A DNA stretch of 64,000 nucleotides, taken from the NCBI GenBank assembly GCA_020632995.1, contig JACKEN010000004.1, positions 248,001 through 312,000 of the forward strand, written 5' to 3'. Numbering within the stretch: the first letter of the stretch is position 1; every line of letters starts with the position of its first letter. Position numbers and translations under genes: made by a program. The notes under the pieces are model-generated. The model ran no database searches. It was not told the DNA's origin and worked only from the letters and a program-made list of their open reading frames with translations. Below are positions 28,344 through 39,614 of this stretch, in pieces. Source of the stretch: Deltaproteobacteria bacterium. Lineage in GTDB: Bacteria; Myxococcota; Kuafuiibacteriia; Kuafuiibacteriales; Kuafuiibacteriaceae.

Positions 28344-29042
28344 TCACCCCTTGATATGGGCGATGATGTCCTTGAGGTCCGCCGCGGAGAGATCCTTCAT
28401 CTCGAAGAAGGGCATCGGCCCCGGGGTGGTGTCGCTGGCGTCACTCATCCCCGAGGGCGGCGGCCCGGCGGTCCTGACCTGCTGGGCAATCCGACCGACA
28501 GTTCGGGAGGACAACCCTGCCTTGGGCGGCGAAGTCACCGCCCCCACCACCAGCGCGGCGTCGTGGCATCGGCCGCAGTACGTGCCGTACAGGGCCTGAC
28601 CGCGGGTCGCGTCTCCTCCCGCGTAGGCCGCCTCGTAGGCCGCCTCGTCGGCGAGGACCTCGGGGGCGAGCGCGTTGGGATCGGTCACCGCGCTGTCGGA
28701 GATCGACTGCATGAACTCCACGATCTTCAGGTAGCTCTCGCTCGTCGCGGTGAGCGCGGTGCCGCCCATCCAACCGGTGACGCACGCGTTCACGCCGCCC
28801 AACAGGTCGGCATCGCCGCCCTTGTAGCTGCTGCGATACGCGATGTCCTCGAACGTGTTGCCGGGGTAGCCGGCCGCGCCGTCCGCCGCGTGGCAGGTGG
28901 CGCACGTGGCCTTGTTGGTGCTGGCGCCCAGCGCCGCGCTCTTGGCGCCGTCGTAGTAGTCGCGAGCGTCGCTGGTGGTCTCCTCGCCGCCGCACGCCGC
29001 GGTGAGGAGGCCGATGGCCAGGGTGGAGATGAGCTTTTTCAT
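28344..29042 (-). CDS. Di-haem cytochrome c lipoprotein
   Basis: 232 residues; signal peptide with lipobox L-T-A-A-C, so anchored on the periplasmic side of a membrane. Two c-type haem motifs, C-A-T-C-H near residue 47 and C-G-R-C-H near residue 156, each begin a cytochrome c fold; a candidate axial Met is in P-M-P-F-F. Likely carries electrons in the periplasm. It lies upstream of, and in the same direction as, the TonB2 operon (272 bp away) but has its own terminus. Divergent from the repeat lipoprotein. Confidence 0.9.
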   Translation of the reverse strand: MKKLISTLAIGLLTAACGGEETTSDARDYYDGAKSAALGASTNKATCATCHAADGAAGYPGNTFEDIAYRSSYKGGDADLLGGVNACVTGWMGGTALTATSESYLKIVEFMQSISDSAVTDPNALAPEVLADEAAYEAAYAGGDATRGQALYGTYCGRCHDAALVVGAVTSPPKAGLSSRTVGRIAQQVRTAGPPPSGMSDASDTTPGPMPFFEMKDLSAADLKDIIAHIKG

Positions 29043-29163
29043 GCGCGCGGTACGGAGCCCGGCCGCCCATGTTTCAGCCCCCTCGGATCAACGACCGAGG
29101 CCGTGCCCGCCTCCGCCCGGCTCCGGTTGCCAGATCGAGCGCGCGGTGACGTAGTACGGGGCG

Positions 29164-29979
29164 ATGCACGCATCCCGAGCATGGGCGGCCTGGAGCGCCG
29201 CGCTCCTGGCCGGCCTCGCGGTCGCCGCCTGTGGGGGCGACAAGCGCGCCTCCACCTACCGCCGCACCGAGGGGTGCGCGCTGGGCAGCTTCCTCAACTG
29301 CCAGTGCGCAGACGGGACCTCCGGCCTGTCGACCTGCGACGGCCAGAAGTTCAGTGCCTGCGTCTGCGGTGACGGCGACGCCGGCACCTCGGACTCCGGC
29401 CTCCTCGAGCAGGACAGCGGCATCCCTGACTTCGACAGCGGTCTCCCGGGCGCCGACTCCGGCTTCCCGGGCGCCGACTCCGGCTTCCCGGGCGCCGACT
29501 CCGGCTTCCCCACGAACGACGCCGGCTTCCCCACCAACGACGCCGGCTTCCCGGACTCCGGACCCCGCCCCGACGCCGGCTTCCCGGACTCCGGACCCCG
29601 CCCCGACGCCGGCTTCCCGGACTCCGGACCCCGCCCCGATGCCGGCTTCCCGGACTCGGGGCCCGCGGGCCCCTGCACCGATGACGTCGCGTGCGGCGCC
29701 CCGCTCGCGGTGTGCGAGGCGGGCCAGTGCATCCCGGGCTGCGGGCAGCCCGATCCGAACGCCCTCGTGTGCGCGGATCCCAACGACTGCAGCCCCCTGA
29801 CGGGCCGGTGCGATGGTTTCGGGCTCTGCTTCGCCGACACCGACTGCAACCCCCCGGCCTCGGTGTGCGAGCTGATCCTCGTCGTGGCCGGGATCTGCGT
29901 GCCCGGCTGCGCCGAGCCGGGCGCCACCGCGTGCGGGACGGGCACCAGCTGCAACGCGTCCACCGGCCACTGCCAGTAG
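29164..29979 (+). CDS. Lipoprotein with exact tandem repeats in Asp/Gly/Phe/Pro linker
   Basis: 271 residues; lipobox V-A-A-C. The linker (about residues 75-165) contains two DNA-level tandem arrays: a 21-bp unit three times (29445-29507, residues G-A-D-S-G-F-P) and a 33-bp unit three times plus part (29548-29661, residues F-P-D-S-G-P-R-P-D-A-G). The C-terminal 100 residues are Cys-rich with spacing like the large lipoprotein at 6946-8586 (C-T-D-D-V-A-C-G-A, C-I-P-G-C-G), so the two are probably related. Surface role unknown. Confidence 0.85.
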   Translation: MHASRAWAAWSAALLAGLAVAACGGDKRASTYRRTEGCALGSFLNCQCADGTSGLSTCDGQKFSACVCGDGDAGTSDSGLLEQDSGIPDFDSGLPGADSGFPGADSGFPGADSGFPTNDAGFPTNDAGFPDSGPRPDAGFPDSGPRPDAGFPDSGPRPDAGFPDSGPAGPCTDDVACGAPLAVCEAGQCIPGCGQPDPNALVCADPNDCSPLTGRCDGFGLCFADTDCNPPASVCELILVVAGICVPGCAEPGATACGTGTSCNASTGHCQ

Positions 29980-30019
29980 TCCGCCTGGCGCGACGGCGCA
30001 CGCCCGCTAACCAGGGCCC

Positions 30020-31396
30020 ATGGCCCGCTTCGTCCGACGCACCGCCCTCCCCCACACTCCCGAGGCGCTCTACGCCTGGCACCTCCGCCCGGGGGCGTTC
30101 GAGCGGCTGACCCCGCCCTGGGAGCGGGTGCGGGTGCGCGACCGACCGCCCGAGGGGATCGGGAGGGCGCCGACGTGCGGCTGGAGACCCGGGTGGGGCC
30201 GCTCTGGCTCCCGTGGGTCGCCCACCACACCGGCTTCGTGCCCGGGCGCAAGTTCGAGGACACCCAGCTCGCGGGCCCCTTCTCGGCGTGGCACCACGCC
30301 CACCGCTTCGAGCCGGCGGAGCGCGGCGCGGTGCTCGTGGACGACATCGAGTACGAGCTCCCGCTGGGGCCGGTGGGGCGCCTGCTCGGGGCCGCGTTCG
30401 TCACCCGGAAGCTCGAGCGCATGTTCGAGCACCGCCACCGGATCACCGCCCTGGACCTGGACGCCCACGCCCAAACGCGCCAACAAGGTCCCATGAACAT
30501 CCTGGTGGGCGGAGCGAGCGGGCTCGTGGGCACCGCGCTGTGCGCGTTCCTCAGCACCGGCGGGCACACCGTCCGCCGCCTGGTGCGCGCCTCGGGGCCG
30601 AAGGGACCGGACGCGGTGCCCTGGGATCCGAGGTCCGGCGAGCTTGACCCGGCGGCCCTCGAGGGGGTCGACGCGGTGGTGCACCTGTCGGGCGAGCCGA
30701 TCGCGTCCGGGCGGTGGACCGAGGCCAAGAAGCGCAAGATCCTGGACAGCCGCGTCATCTCCACCCGGATGCTGGCCGAGGCCATGGCCCGGCGGAGCAC
30801 CCGGCCCAAGGTCTTCGTGTGCGCCTCCGCGGTCGGCTTCTACGGCGACCAGGGCGACAACGTGCTCACCTGAGGGCAACCGCCGCGGGGACGGCTTCCT
30901 GGCCGAGGTCTGCGAGGCCTGGGAAGACGCCACCCGCCCCGCCTCCGACGCGGGGGTCAGGGTGGTGAACGCGCGCCTCGGGGTGGTGCTCAGCCCGAAG
31001 GGCGGGGCCCTCGCCAAGATGCTCCCGGCCTTCAAGCTGGGGGCGGGCGGCCCCCTCGGCCACGGCGAGCAATACCTGAGCTGGATCAGCCTCGAGGACG
31101 TCGTGGGGGCGCTGCACCACGCCCTCGTCACCCCGAGCCTCGAAGGGCCGGTGAACCTCACCGCCCCGACCCCGGTCACCAGCCGGGGCCTCGCCCAGGC
31201 CCTCGGTGAGGTGCTGGGGCGTCCGGCCGCCCTGCCCGCCCCCGCCTTCGCGCTGAGGGCCGCGTTCGGCCGCGAGATGGCGGATCAGACCGTCCTCGCC
31301 AGCCAGCGGGCCATCCCGAAGAAGCTCCTGGCCACCGGCTACGCCTTCCGCCACCCCGAGCTGATCCCCGCCCTGCACGCGCTCCTGGGGAGATAG
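30020..31396 (+). CDS. SRPBCC domain fused to TIGR01777 epimerase (frame changes near 30165 and 30870)
   Basis: About 459 residues after bridging two breaks. Residues 1-155 form an SRPBCC/START-like ligand-binding domain (F-V-R-R-T-A-L-P-H-T-P-E-A-L-Y, then R-V-G-P-L-W-L-P-W). From M-N-I-L-V-G-G-A-S-G-L-V-G-T (near 30493) comes a Rossmann NAD(P)-binding domain of the YfcH/TIGR01777 type with V-H-L-S-G-E-P and S-A-V-G-F-Y-G; after the second break E-G-N-R-R-G-D-G-F-L continues to the stop. This fused architecture is known in bacteria; the substrate is unknown. Confidence 0.85.
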
Positions 31397-31529
31397 GCAC
31401 AAACCCGTAGGCGCCGGTAAGAGATTTGCTCCCCCAACATGGGAATTCGTCGCATGGACGGCCCAGGGGCGTTCCCTGATGATGCCTGCCAGTGCACACC
31501 CGTACCAAACGGTGCACTGAGGAGGACGC

Positions 31530-31586
31530 ATGCGGGCGATCGTGACGAAGATGGGCACCGAGACCGGCGATCCGGGCGAGGGCTGA
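31530..31586 (+). CDS. Possible 18-codon small ORF with strong ribosome site
   Basis: ATG 31530 is preceded at good spacing by GAGGAGG, one of the strongest ribosome-site matches in the window, and opens an 18-codon frame (M-R-A-I-V-T-K-M-G-T-E) ending at TGA 31584-31586. It is alone in the 224-bp gap between two convergent genes. It could be a real small peptide, or the start of a gene lost to deletion. The rest of 31397-31620 holds nothing I recognise. Confidence 0.3.
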   Translation: MRAIVTKMGTETGDPGEG

Positions 31587-31620
31587 GCCCCCCGACTACA
31601 CAGAGAGAGCCCGATGAGGC

Positions 31621-33764
31621 CTACCAGCCCATGGCGTAGACCGAGATCGCCACGTGGGCGAACAGCAGCACGAACATGAAGATGGAGATCCCGATGTGGA
31701 TCCCGCGCCACTGGGCGAGCAGTCGCTTCGCCAGGCCGTAGAGCTGCACCCGCCGCTCGATGACCGCCCGGGCGCTCATCAGCTTGATGGTCGTCTTGCG
31801 CAGCTTCTTGTTCTTCATCCCGCCCATGGTCTTGGTGCGGAGCTGCGCCTCGGCCTTGAAGCGCTCGACCTCGGCCTTGAACATCGCCACCAGGAACCCG
31901 ACGACGCCCATGTCCTCGGCGTCGGGCGCGCCGCTCTGTTGCGCCTTCTCCTGGGCCTTGAGGAACTGCGCCAGCACGTTGGCGCTCATCGTCATCGCCG
32001 CCCACTGATCCGCCACCTGCTGGATGCCTTCGTCGAGGCGCCGGCGCTCACGGTCGGCGCTCGCCTCGAAGCGCGGGATGGCGGTGTACAAGAAGCGCCC
32101 CACCACGCCCGAGAGCACGATCGCCACCGTCGCCCACCACAGGCTGGTGACCAGGGGCCGATCGAGGGGGCTGAAGATCTGCAAGTCAGTATGCAGTAGG
32201 GTCAGGGCGGGGCCGGCGAGGCCGAACACCACGTGGAAGTCGAACCACGTGCGCGAGTTGCCGATGCGGCGGAGGCCCGGCAGGTTCAAGCGCAAGGTGT
32301 ACAGCGCCGAGATCACCATCATGCCGCCGCCCAGGTAGCCCATCCACCGGCCCATGCCGGACACCGCGGTGTACGTGAGCTGCACCGTCTTGGCGGCGAG
32401 CGGCCCCTGGAGCGCGCCCACCGTCATCCGGAGCAGGGACGCGTCGGGCACCCAGCGCCGCGCGATCCACTCCCAGGTGCAGGCGAGCACGAAGAGGGTG
32501 GCGAGCGCGAAGAGCCCGTACATGAGCCGCACGCCCTGCAGGCGCGTGGTCTGGGCGAAGCCGCGCTCGAAGGGCGCGGGCTCGAAGTACTTGTCGGCGC
32601 GCTCGACGTAGCCGCCATCGCGGCGGAAGAGCGTGGCGGGGTCGATCTGGATGATCGCGCCGGTGGGACAGGCGGTGATGCACGCCATGTCCTTGTAGCC
32701 GAAGCAGTGGTCGCACTTGTTGGCGACGCGCTTCGCCTTCTTCTTCTTGGGCGCCTCCTCCTCACCGGGGGCGATCATGGTGCCCTGCTTCTGCTTGGGG
32801 TCCTTGCCCTTGGCCAGCTGCACCAGATCCGGGACCTCTTCCTTGATGTCCACCATCCGGATCGCCTCGTGGGGGCAGGCCTTCGCGCACTTCGTGCACC
32901 CCACGCAGTTGTCGTAGACGATGACCTCGGGCTCCGGCGCGTTCTCGTCGTAGCCGATCGCGTCGAAGTTGCACTCCGAGATGCAGCGCGCGTCGGCGCA
33001 GCTCCGGCAGTTCAACGTGAACTGGATGAGGCCGAGGCGCGGGCCGAAGCGCTCGATGCGCGAGATGCCGTGGCGGTCCTCGCACGCCTTCACGCACTCG
33101 TCGCAGTCGATGCACTTGTCGGACTGGATGACCTTGATCGCGTGCGCGTACTCGAACCCCTGCTTGAAGTAGAAGTCGAGGATGTCGGCGCGGTCCTCCA
33201 GCTTCAGGAGGGTCTGGCGGTAGTAGGCCTCCTCCGCCTTCAGCTCCACCGCCGAGCGCACGCTCGGCAGGTTGGCGAGGGCCGCGTCCACCGCGGCCTT
33301 GGGGAGCTTCACGGCCACGACGTTCATGCACGTGAACAGCCCCATGTCGTACTTGTTGCCGTCCGAGCCCGGGCCTTCTCGACGTGCTCGTTGGTGAAGA
33401 ACTCCCCCACGTCGAAGAACGACACGATGCGGTGGGCCACCTGCATCACCGGCTCCACGCGCTTCTTCTTGTTGATCGGGCCGCTCGGGACCTTGCCCTG
33501 CTCGAACTCCGCGAAGGCCACCTGGCCCCGCAGCACGAAGTAATACGCCGTCGCCTCACCCTCGAAGCCGGCCCGGGGCACCACCCGGTCCTGCTCCAGC
33601 TGGATCAGCTCGGCCGAGGCCGCGACCCTGCCCAGCTCGGCCTCGGAGAGCTCGCGGAAGAACTCGAGCCGCGCCAGGGCCTGGGCGGGGGTCTGATCCA
33701 CCGCCCCGAAGGACGGCGCGGACTCCGCGGCCCGGAGATCCTTGGCGCCTGGACGAGGGCTCAT
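31621..33764 (-). CDS. cNMP-binding / four-cluster ferredoxin / membrane haem fusion protein (frame change near 33365)
   Basis: About 714 residues. Residues 1-130 are a cyclic-nucleotide-binding-like domain (L-A-R-L-E-F-F-R-E-L-S-E-A-E-L, then F-V-L-R-G-Q-V-A-F). After one break come four ferredoxin-type cysteine groups: C-I-D-C-D-E-C-V-K-A-C, C-R-S-C-A-D-A-R-C, C-V-G-C-T-K-C-A-K-A-C-P and C-D-H-C-x8-C-x3-C-P. The C-terminal half has about five membrane helices with paired histidines (F-H-V-V-F-G-L-A and L-L-H-T-D; H-I-G-I-S-I-F and F-A-H-V-A), like ferric-reductase or cytochrome b type haem ligands. This suggests nucleotide- or ligand-gated electron transfer through the inner membrane; that role is inference. 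Overlaps the upstream TPR gene by 4 bp. Confidence 0.8.
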
Positions 33765-36700
33765 CGCCGCCTCAACAGACGCTCCGCCTCCTGGCGAAGG
33801 GGCCCGTCAGGGCCGACGCGCACGTACTTCTCGAGGGCTCGCTTGCCCTCCTTCTTGGTCCGCTTGTTCCCGATCAGGGCGCGGCCCAGGTAGAACTGCG
33901 CCTCGAGCGGGGCGTCCTCGAAGGACACCGCGTCCTTCAGGAGCGACACCGCGCGGCGCGAGCTCTGATCGGTCTCGAGCATCCCCAGGTACATGAGCTG
34001 GATGGCGGTGGTGCCGCGCGCCTTGCCCACCTTCGCGAGGCGCGGATCCGCCTCGAGGGCGGCCCGGAAGGCCTCGGTCGCCTCCCCGGTGCGCCCGAGG
34101 CGGTGGAGGACCTCACCCCGGTTGAGCTGGGCCTCGGCGTCGCCGGGCATGATCGCCACCGCGGCGTTGAGGTTCCGCAAGGCGCCTTCCCAGTCGCCGC
34201 GGCTCATCCGCAAGGCACCCAGCATCGCCAGGGCGTCCGGCGCCACCGGGCCCTTGCCCTCGAAGCGCTCCAGCGCCTCGATCGCGCCGATGAGGTTGCC
34301 CTGCGCGCGCCGGGCCCGGGCCAGCATCAGCCAGCCGGGGACGTGGTCCGGGTCCTCGTCGAGGGCCTTCTTCAGCGCCGACTCCGCCCCCGCCCAGTCC
34401 TCCGCACCAGGCGACAGCGCCCGAGCCCGAAGCGGGCGGCGGGGGTGGGCTCGAGGGCGTTGGCCTTCTGGAAGTACTCGGTGGCGGCGTCGCAGTCGCC
34501 CCCCGAGATGCGGGCCTCGCCGAGCGCCACCAGCGACGCGGCGGCGAGCGCCTTGTCGAGCGCCGCGCCCTCCAGGCGCCCGGCCAGGGCGGCGTAGGTG
34601 TCCTCCGGGAAGACCTCGCCCTTGGGCGTGAACGCCAGGAGCTCGAAGCGCCCCGGCACCAGCTCCAGCCGGCCGTAGGGGAGATCGGCGTGGCCATCGC
34701 TGCCCTCGCCCTTGGCCCGGGCGGCCTGGATCGCCGCGCCGGCGTCGGCGAGATCGACCTTCAGGCGCCCGTCGAGGCCGAGCTGAGCCCTGGCCAGCCC
34801 GACCCGGATCCCGGCGTCGTCGGGCCGGAGCTCCCGGGCCCGCTCGTACTGCTTCTTGGCCCGACCGAACTCACCGATGGCGAGGAAGGCGTCGCCCATC
34901 GCCCGCTTGAAGACAGGGCTGTTCTCGAACGCGGCGGCGGCCTTCTCGAGCTCCACCACCCCCTCCGTCAACTGGCCTTGCGCCAACAGGGGCACCGCGA
35001 ACGCGAGGGCGGCGCGGCCGGTCTCGTCCTTGGCCACCTGCGGGATCTCCTCGCGCACCAGGCCGGCGAGGGTGGAGACCGCCTCCGCCTCGGCCGGGTC
35101 CGCGCCGGACAGCTTGCCGAGCACGAAGCGCTCGATCGCGACCTCGACGTCGTCCGGGTACTTCTCCTGGAGCTTGTCGAAGAAGGTGAACGCGGCGCCG
35201 TAGGCCTGGGCCTGGGCGTGCCAGCGGGCGATGGCGAGGAGCGCGGCGCGGTGCTGCGGGTGCAGGGCCTGCGCGGCGTAGAACGCCTCGATCGCCTTCG
35301 CCCGCGCCCCGTCCATCAGGTAGGACCAGCCCTCCACCACGAAGGTCTTCGGCGAGTCGGGGTACTCGTGGCGCGCCGCCACCAGCCGATCGCGGATGGC
35401 GGAGCGCTGCACGGCCGAGGTGGACAGCAGGGTCTGTGCCGCCAGCTGCTCGACCGTGACCGGCTGGAGCGCGATGTCATGCAACTTGCCCTGCGCACGC
35501 TGCCGCATCTGCGGATCCTCGCCGAAGCGGGCGTAGCGGCGGGCGTAGACCTCGGCCATCGCCGCGTCGAGGAGCGGCGCGAGCGACGGGTTGCCGCGGG
35601 TGAGCACCGCGATCTGATCCTCCGCCGCGAGGAGGGAGGCGAGGCCGCCCCGCTCGAGGTCGGTGGCCACGCCCTTCAGCTCCTCGCTCGCCACCTCGGG
35701 CCCCGGGCCGGAGCTGGCCAGCGCCACCCAGTGGCCGACGAAGCCGGCCGCCACCGCGATGACGAGGATCGTCGCGACCCGGGTCCAGGCCCCGAACTGG
35801 GCCGAGGTCCGGACCACCATCGGGCCCTTGCCCTCGGCCACGGGGGCGGCGCCGCCCTCGGCCGGGGCGTCCTTGACCCGGAGCTTCGCCCGCACCGGGG
35901 CCTTCTTGGCCTCGCCCTCGGCCTCCGGGGCGGGCTCGTCCGGCTTCTTGCCGATCAGCGCCCACAGGGCGTCGTCGACCATCCGGGTGGCCACGTGGCC
36001 CACCTGCTTGTGGGGCGCGGGGGCCGCCGGGGCCTCGGCCGCGCTCTCGGCCTTGGCGGGCTTCTCGACCTTGGCCGGCTTCTCGGCCTTGGCCGCCTTC
36101 TCCACCTTGGCCGGCTTCTCGACCGGCGCGGGCGCCGCGACCGGCGGGGGCGCCGCGACCGGCGGGGGCGGCAGGTCGGCGGTCGGCGCAGGGGCGGGCT
36201 CGGGAGCCGGCACGGCGGCTGGCGCCGCCCGCACGACTTCGACGTGCTCGGGCTCCGGCGCCTCCACCGCGGAGGCCTCCCGGGCCGGCGGGAACGCGGG
36301 CAGCTCCCGCGCCTTCTGCACCGACGGCGCCTCCATCGGGGGCCGGATCCCCGAGGTCTGGCCGCCCGAAGCGGCGCCGATCAGCGCGTCGGCCTCGGCC
36401 CGCTTCATCATCTGGCTGAACTCGGCCGCGCTCCCGCCCATCTTGGCCTTGCGCCGGCCCTCGGCCGACAGGGGGTTGGGGGCGCCGAACGCGGTGGGCT
36501 CCTCGCGGGGATCGGGCCCCGGCGGGGCGTCGAGATAGGCGGTGGGCTCGTCCTCGTCGTGGAAGTCGCCCACCTCGGGCACGCCGCCGAGGCGCTGGGC
36601 CTTGTCGGGCTTGCGCAGCCGGTTGCCGCCCTGGAGCTGCTTGAGGGCGTCGGGATCGAAGACGGTGTGCTCCGACTCGGCCCCGTCGTTGGTGCCGTCG

Positions 36701-37203
36701 GACGACCACGGGTCCTCGCCCGACGGGACCTTGGAGCCGTCGAACACCGGCACCGAGTCCTCGGAGCCCTCCGCCTTGGCCATGCGCCGGGCCTGCCGGA
36801 GGAGCTCGGCGTACTCGGCGCTGCGCGGCTCGAGCTTCACCGCGTGGGACAGGAACTGGACCGCCCGCTTGGCCAGCCCGCGCTTCAGGAGGATGCGGCC
36901 CATGAGGGCGAGGGCCTTCGGGTTCTCCTGATCGATGATCAGGGCCCGCTTGATCTGCTCGAGGGCCTCCCGGATGTTCTCGCGCTCCGCCTCGGCCACC
37001 GCCAGCGCCAGGCGCCCGGCCACGGAGTCCGGATGCGACAGCAGGCCACGCTGGGCCACGTCGGCGGCCTCCGCGTGCTGCCCGAGGCGGTTGTGGGCCT
37101 CGGCCAGGCTCACGAACGCCAGGGATCGCGGATCCTCGGCGAGCGAGCGCTTGAGCGCCTCGATGCGCTCGAGGTCTGGGGTCTTCGGCTCGGAGGTCGC
37201 CAT
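33761..37203 (-). CDS. Large membrane TPR protein (frame change near 34412)
   Basis: About 1147 residues after bridging one break. ATG 37203 is chosen over an in-frame upstream ATG because the upstream residues are Arg/Pro-rich and unlike coding sequence. N-terminal TPRs (residues 10-140), an acidic then Pro/Ala/Lys-rich linker (K-A-E-K-P-A-K-V-E units near 36050-36120), one membrane helix (I-L-V-I-A-V-A-A-G-F-V-G-H-W), and then TPRs to the end (A-E-A-Q-L-N-R-G-E-V-L-H-R-L-G). It probably scaffolds a membrane complex. The 4-bp overlap with the cNMP/FeS gene implies they work together. Confidence 0.85.
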
Positions 37204-37355
37204 CCTGGTTCGTGATCCGTCCGGGGTTCGCCTCCGGGGAGGCGGGTCCCGGCGCATCCTACCCGCCCTCTGGGAGCCAAGGGAAGCCTCCGACATGACC
37301 CTCGTATGTATGGAAGGTTGAACGGGCCTCGGGCCTCCGGGATAATCGCCCCCGC

Positions 37356-39594
37356 GTGTCCCTCAAGAAGTTCGAGATCCTGGAGATGATCGCCAAGGGC
37401 GGGATGGCCGAGGTCTACAAGGCCAAGACCACCGGCCTGCAGGGCTTCGAGAAGGAGGTCTGCGTAAAGAAGATCCTCCCGCACCTCACCGAGGACGACT
37501 CCTTCGTCAACATGTTCGTCAACGAGGCCAAGCTGGCGGCCACGTTGAACTACGCGAACGTGGTGCAGGTGCACGACCTCTGCGTCTCCGCCGGAGGCGA
37601 GTACTTCATCGTGATGGAGTACGTGAACGGCAAGGACCTGTCCGACGTGATCCGCGCCGCCCAGCTCGCGGGGCGCGAGGTGCCCGCCGACATCGCGGTC
37701 TACATCGCCCGCGAGGTGTGCAAGGGCCTGTTCTACGCCCACTCCAAGACCGACCCCTCGGGCGCCAACCTCAACATCATCCACCGCGACATCAGCCCCC
37801 ACAACGTGCTGGTGTCCTTCATGGGGGAGGTGAAGATCACCGACTTCGGCATCGCCAAGGCCTCCTCCATCATGAACAAGACCGCGGTGGGGATCCTCAA
37901 GGGCAAGTACGGTTACATGTCGCCCGAGCAGGCCCGCGGGCAGCCCCTCGACCACCGCTCCGACATCTTCAACACCGGCATCGTGCTCTACGAGCTCCTG
38001 GTGGGGGAGCGCTGCTTCGCGGGCTCCAGCGACTTCAGCACCCTCAACCTGATGCGGAACGCCGAGGTCACGCCGCCGACCAAGATCAACCGCTCGGTGC
38101 CGCCGGAGGTCGAGGCGATCGTCCTCAAGGCGCTGTCGAAGGAGCGCGGGGATCGCTACCAGGACGCCCTCGCCCTCGAGGGCGCGCTGGCCGACTGGGC
38201 CAAGAAGGCGAACTCGGTGGCCACCGCAACCGAGCTTGCGCGCTTCATGCGCGAGCTCTTCGCCCAGGCCGAGGAGCGCGAGAAGGCGGGCTCCACCGGC
38301 GTGCTCGCCCTGTCGAGCGTGGTGGGCCCCGCCCCCAAGTCCGAGGCCGAGGTGGCCCGGCACCAGATCAACCCCCTCGCCGGAGCCGAAGGCCGCCGCC
38401 CCCAAGGCCGAGGTCGGCCAGGAGGCCCTGGAGCGCGCCAAGCGTCGCGCCACCAAGGCCGCGCGCTCGCGGGCCGCAGCCCCGGCCGAGGCCCCCGCCC
38501 CCGCGGTGCAGGCGGTGGAGGTGGCGCCGCCGACCCCGGCGCCCGCGCCCGCGCCGGCCCCTGAGCCCAAGGCGGCGGCTCCCGCCCCGGAACCGAAGCC
38601 GGAGGCGGAGGCCAAGAAGCCCGAGAAGAAGCCGGCCCGGCTCAAGGGGGCCGACAAGCCGCCGGAGGAGGCCAAGGCCGAGGCGCCAGCCAAGAAGAAG
38701 GGCAAGCAGGCCAGCGACACCCCGAAGGTGCCGGTGGGCAGGAAGCAGCTCCGGCCCGGCCTGACCCAGATCCAGCGGGTGGGCACCGGCGGCGGGCTCA
38801 GGACCTGGTTGATCGGCGGGGTGGTGACCACGCTGGCCCTCGCCGCGGGCGCGGCGGTGGGCATGTACCGCGGCAAGCAGGTCTCGCGGCAGACCACGTT
38901 CCGCCAGATGGAGGTCGCGAACCGCGAGGGCGGCGGGCTGGCCACCGTCACCGTGTTCATCAGCTCGGAGCCGCCGGGCGCCACGGTGCGCTTCGACAGC
39001 CGCGAGCTGTCCGAGAAGACCCCCCTCGCGGTGGAGCGCGACCGCGACGCGGAGGCCCACCAGGTGCAGCTCTCGATGCCCGGCTACGCGAGCACCGAGC
39101 GCTCCGTGAAGTACGACTCCGGGCCGATCACGGTGCTCGAGGCCAAGCTGGAGGGTGATCCGGGGCGGCTCGAGGTGTCGTCCCAGCCGTCGGAGCAGCC
39201 GGTGTTCATCGACGGCCAGCGGGTGGGCGAGACGCCGCTGATCCGCGAGGTCCCCCACGGCAAGCACCTGCTCGAGGTGGGGGGCGGAGACCGCGCCAAG
39301 GTCCACGAGGAGATCACGGTGCAGGTCGGTGAGAAGACCAAGGTCTACAAGAAGGTGCCGAAGGCCGACGCGATGGCCCAGCTGCTGATCGACAGCGAGC
39401 CGAAGGCCCGGATCCTGATCAACGGCCAGCCGACCGGCCGCTTCACCGGCGACGGCGCCCTCGACCTGCCGCCCGGAGTCGATCACGACGTGCGCCTCGA
39501 GTACGGCGGCAGCAACAAGCGACAGCGCGCCCTCCAGGTGAACCTGGAGCGGGGAGAGCACCGCCGGATCTTCGTGGACCTGACGTCGTCCTGA
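37356..39594 (+). CDS. Ser/Thr protein kinase with PEGA domains (frame change near 38383)
   Basis: About 746 residues from GTG 37356. Kinase domain residues 7-270: A-K-G-G-M-A-E-V-Y loop, K in V-C-V-K-K, H-R-D-I-S-P-H-N-V-L, D-F-G-I-A-K, Y-M-S-P-E-Q. Then a Pro/Ala/Lys-rich linker in which the frame breaks, a membrane helix (L-I-G-G-V-V-T-T-L-A-L-A-A-G), and consecutive PEGA-like units (S-S-E-P-P-G-A-T-V-R-F; S-S-Q-P-S-E-Q-P-V-F-I-D; S-E-P-K-A-R-I-L-I-N-G). Resembles the kinase at 1235-2860 but with more PEGA units. Divergent from the large TPR gene by 152 bp. Confidence 0.9.
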
Positions 39595-39614
39595 GCCGAG
39601 CGAGCGGGAGCGCC

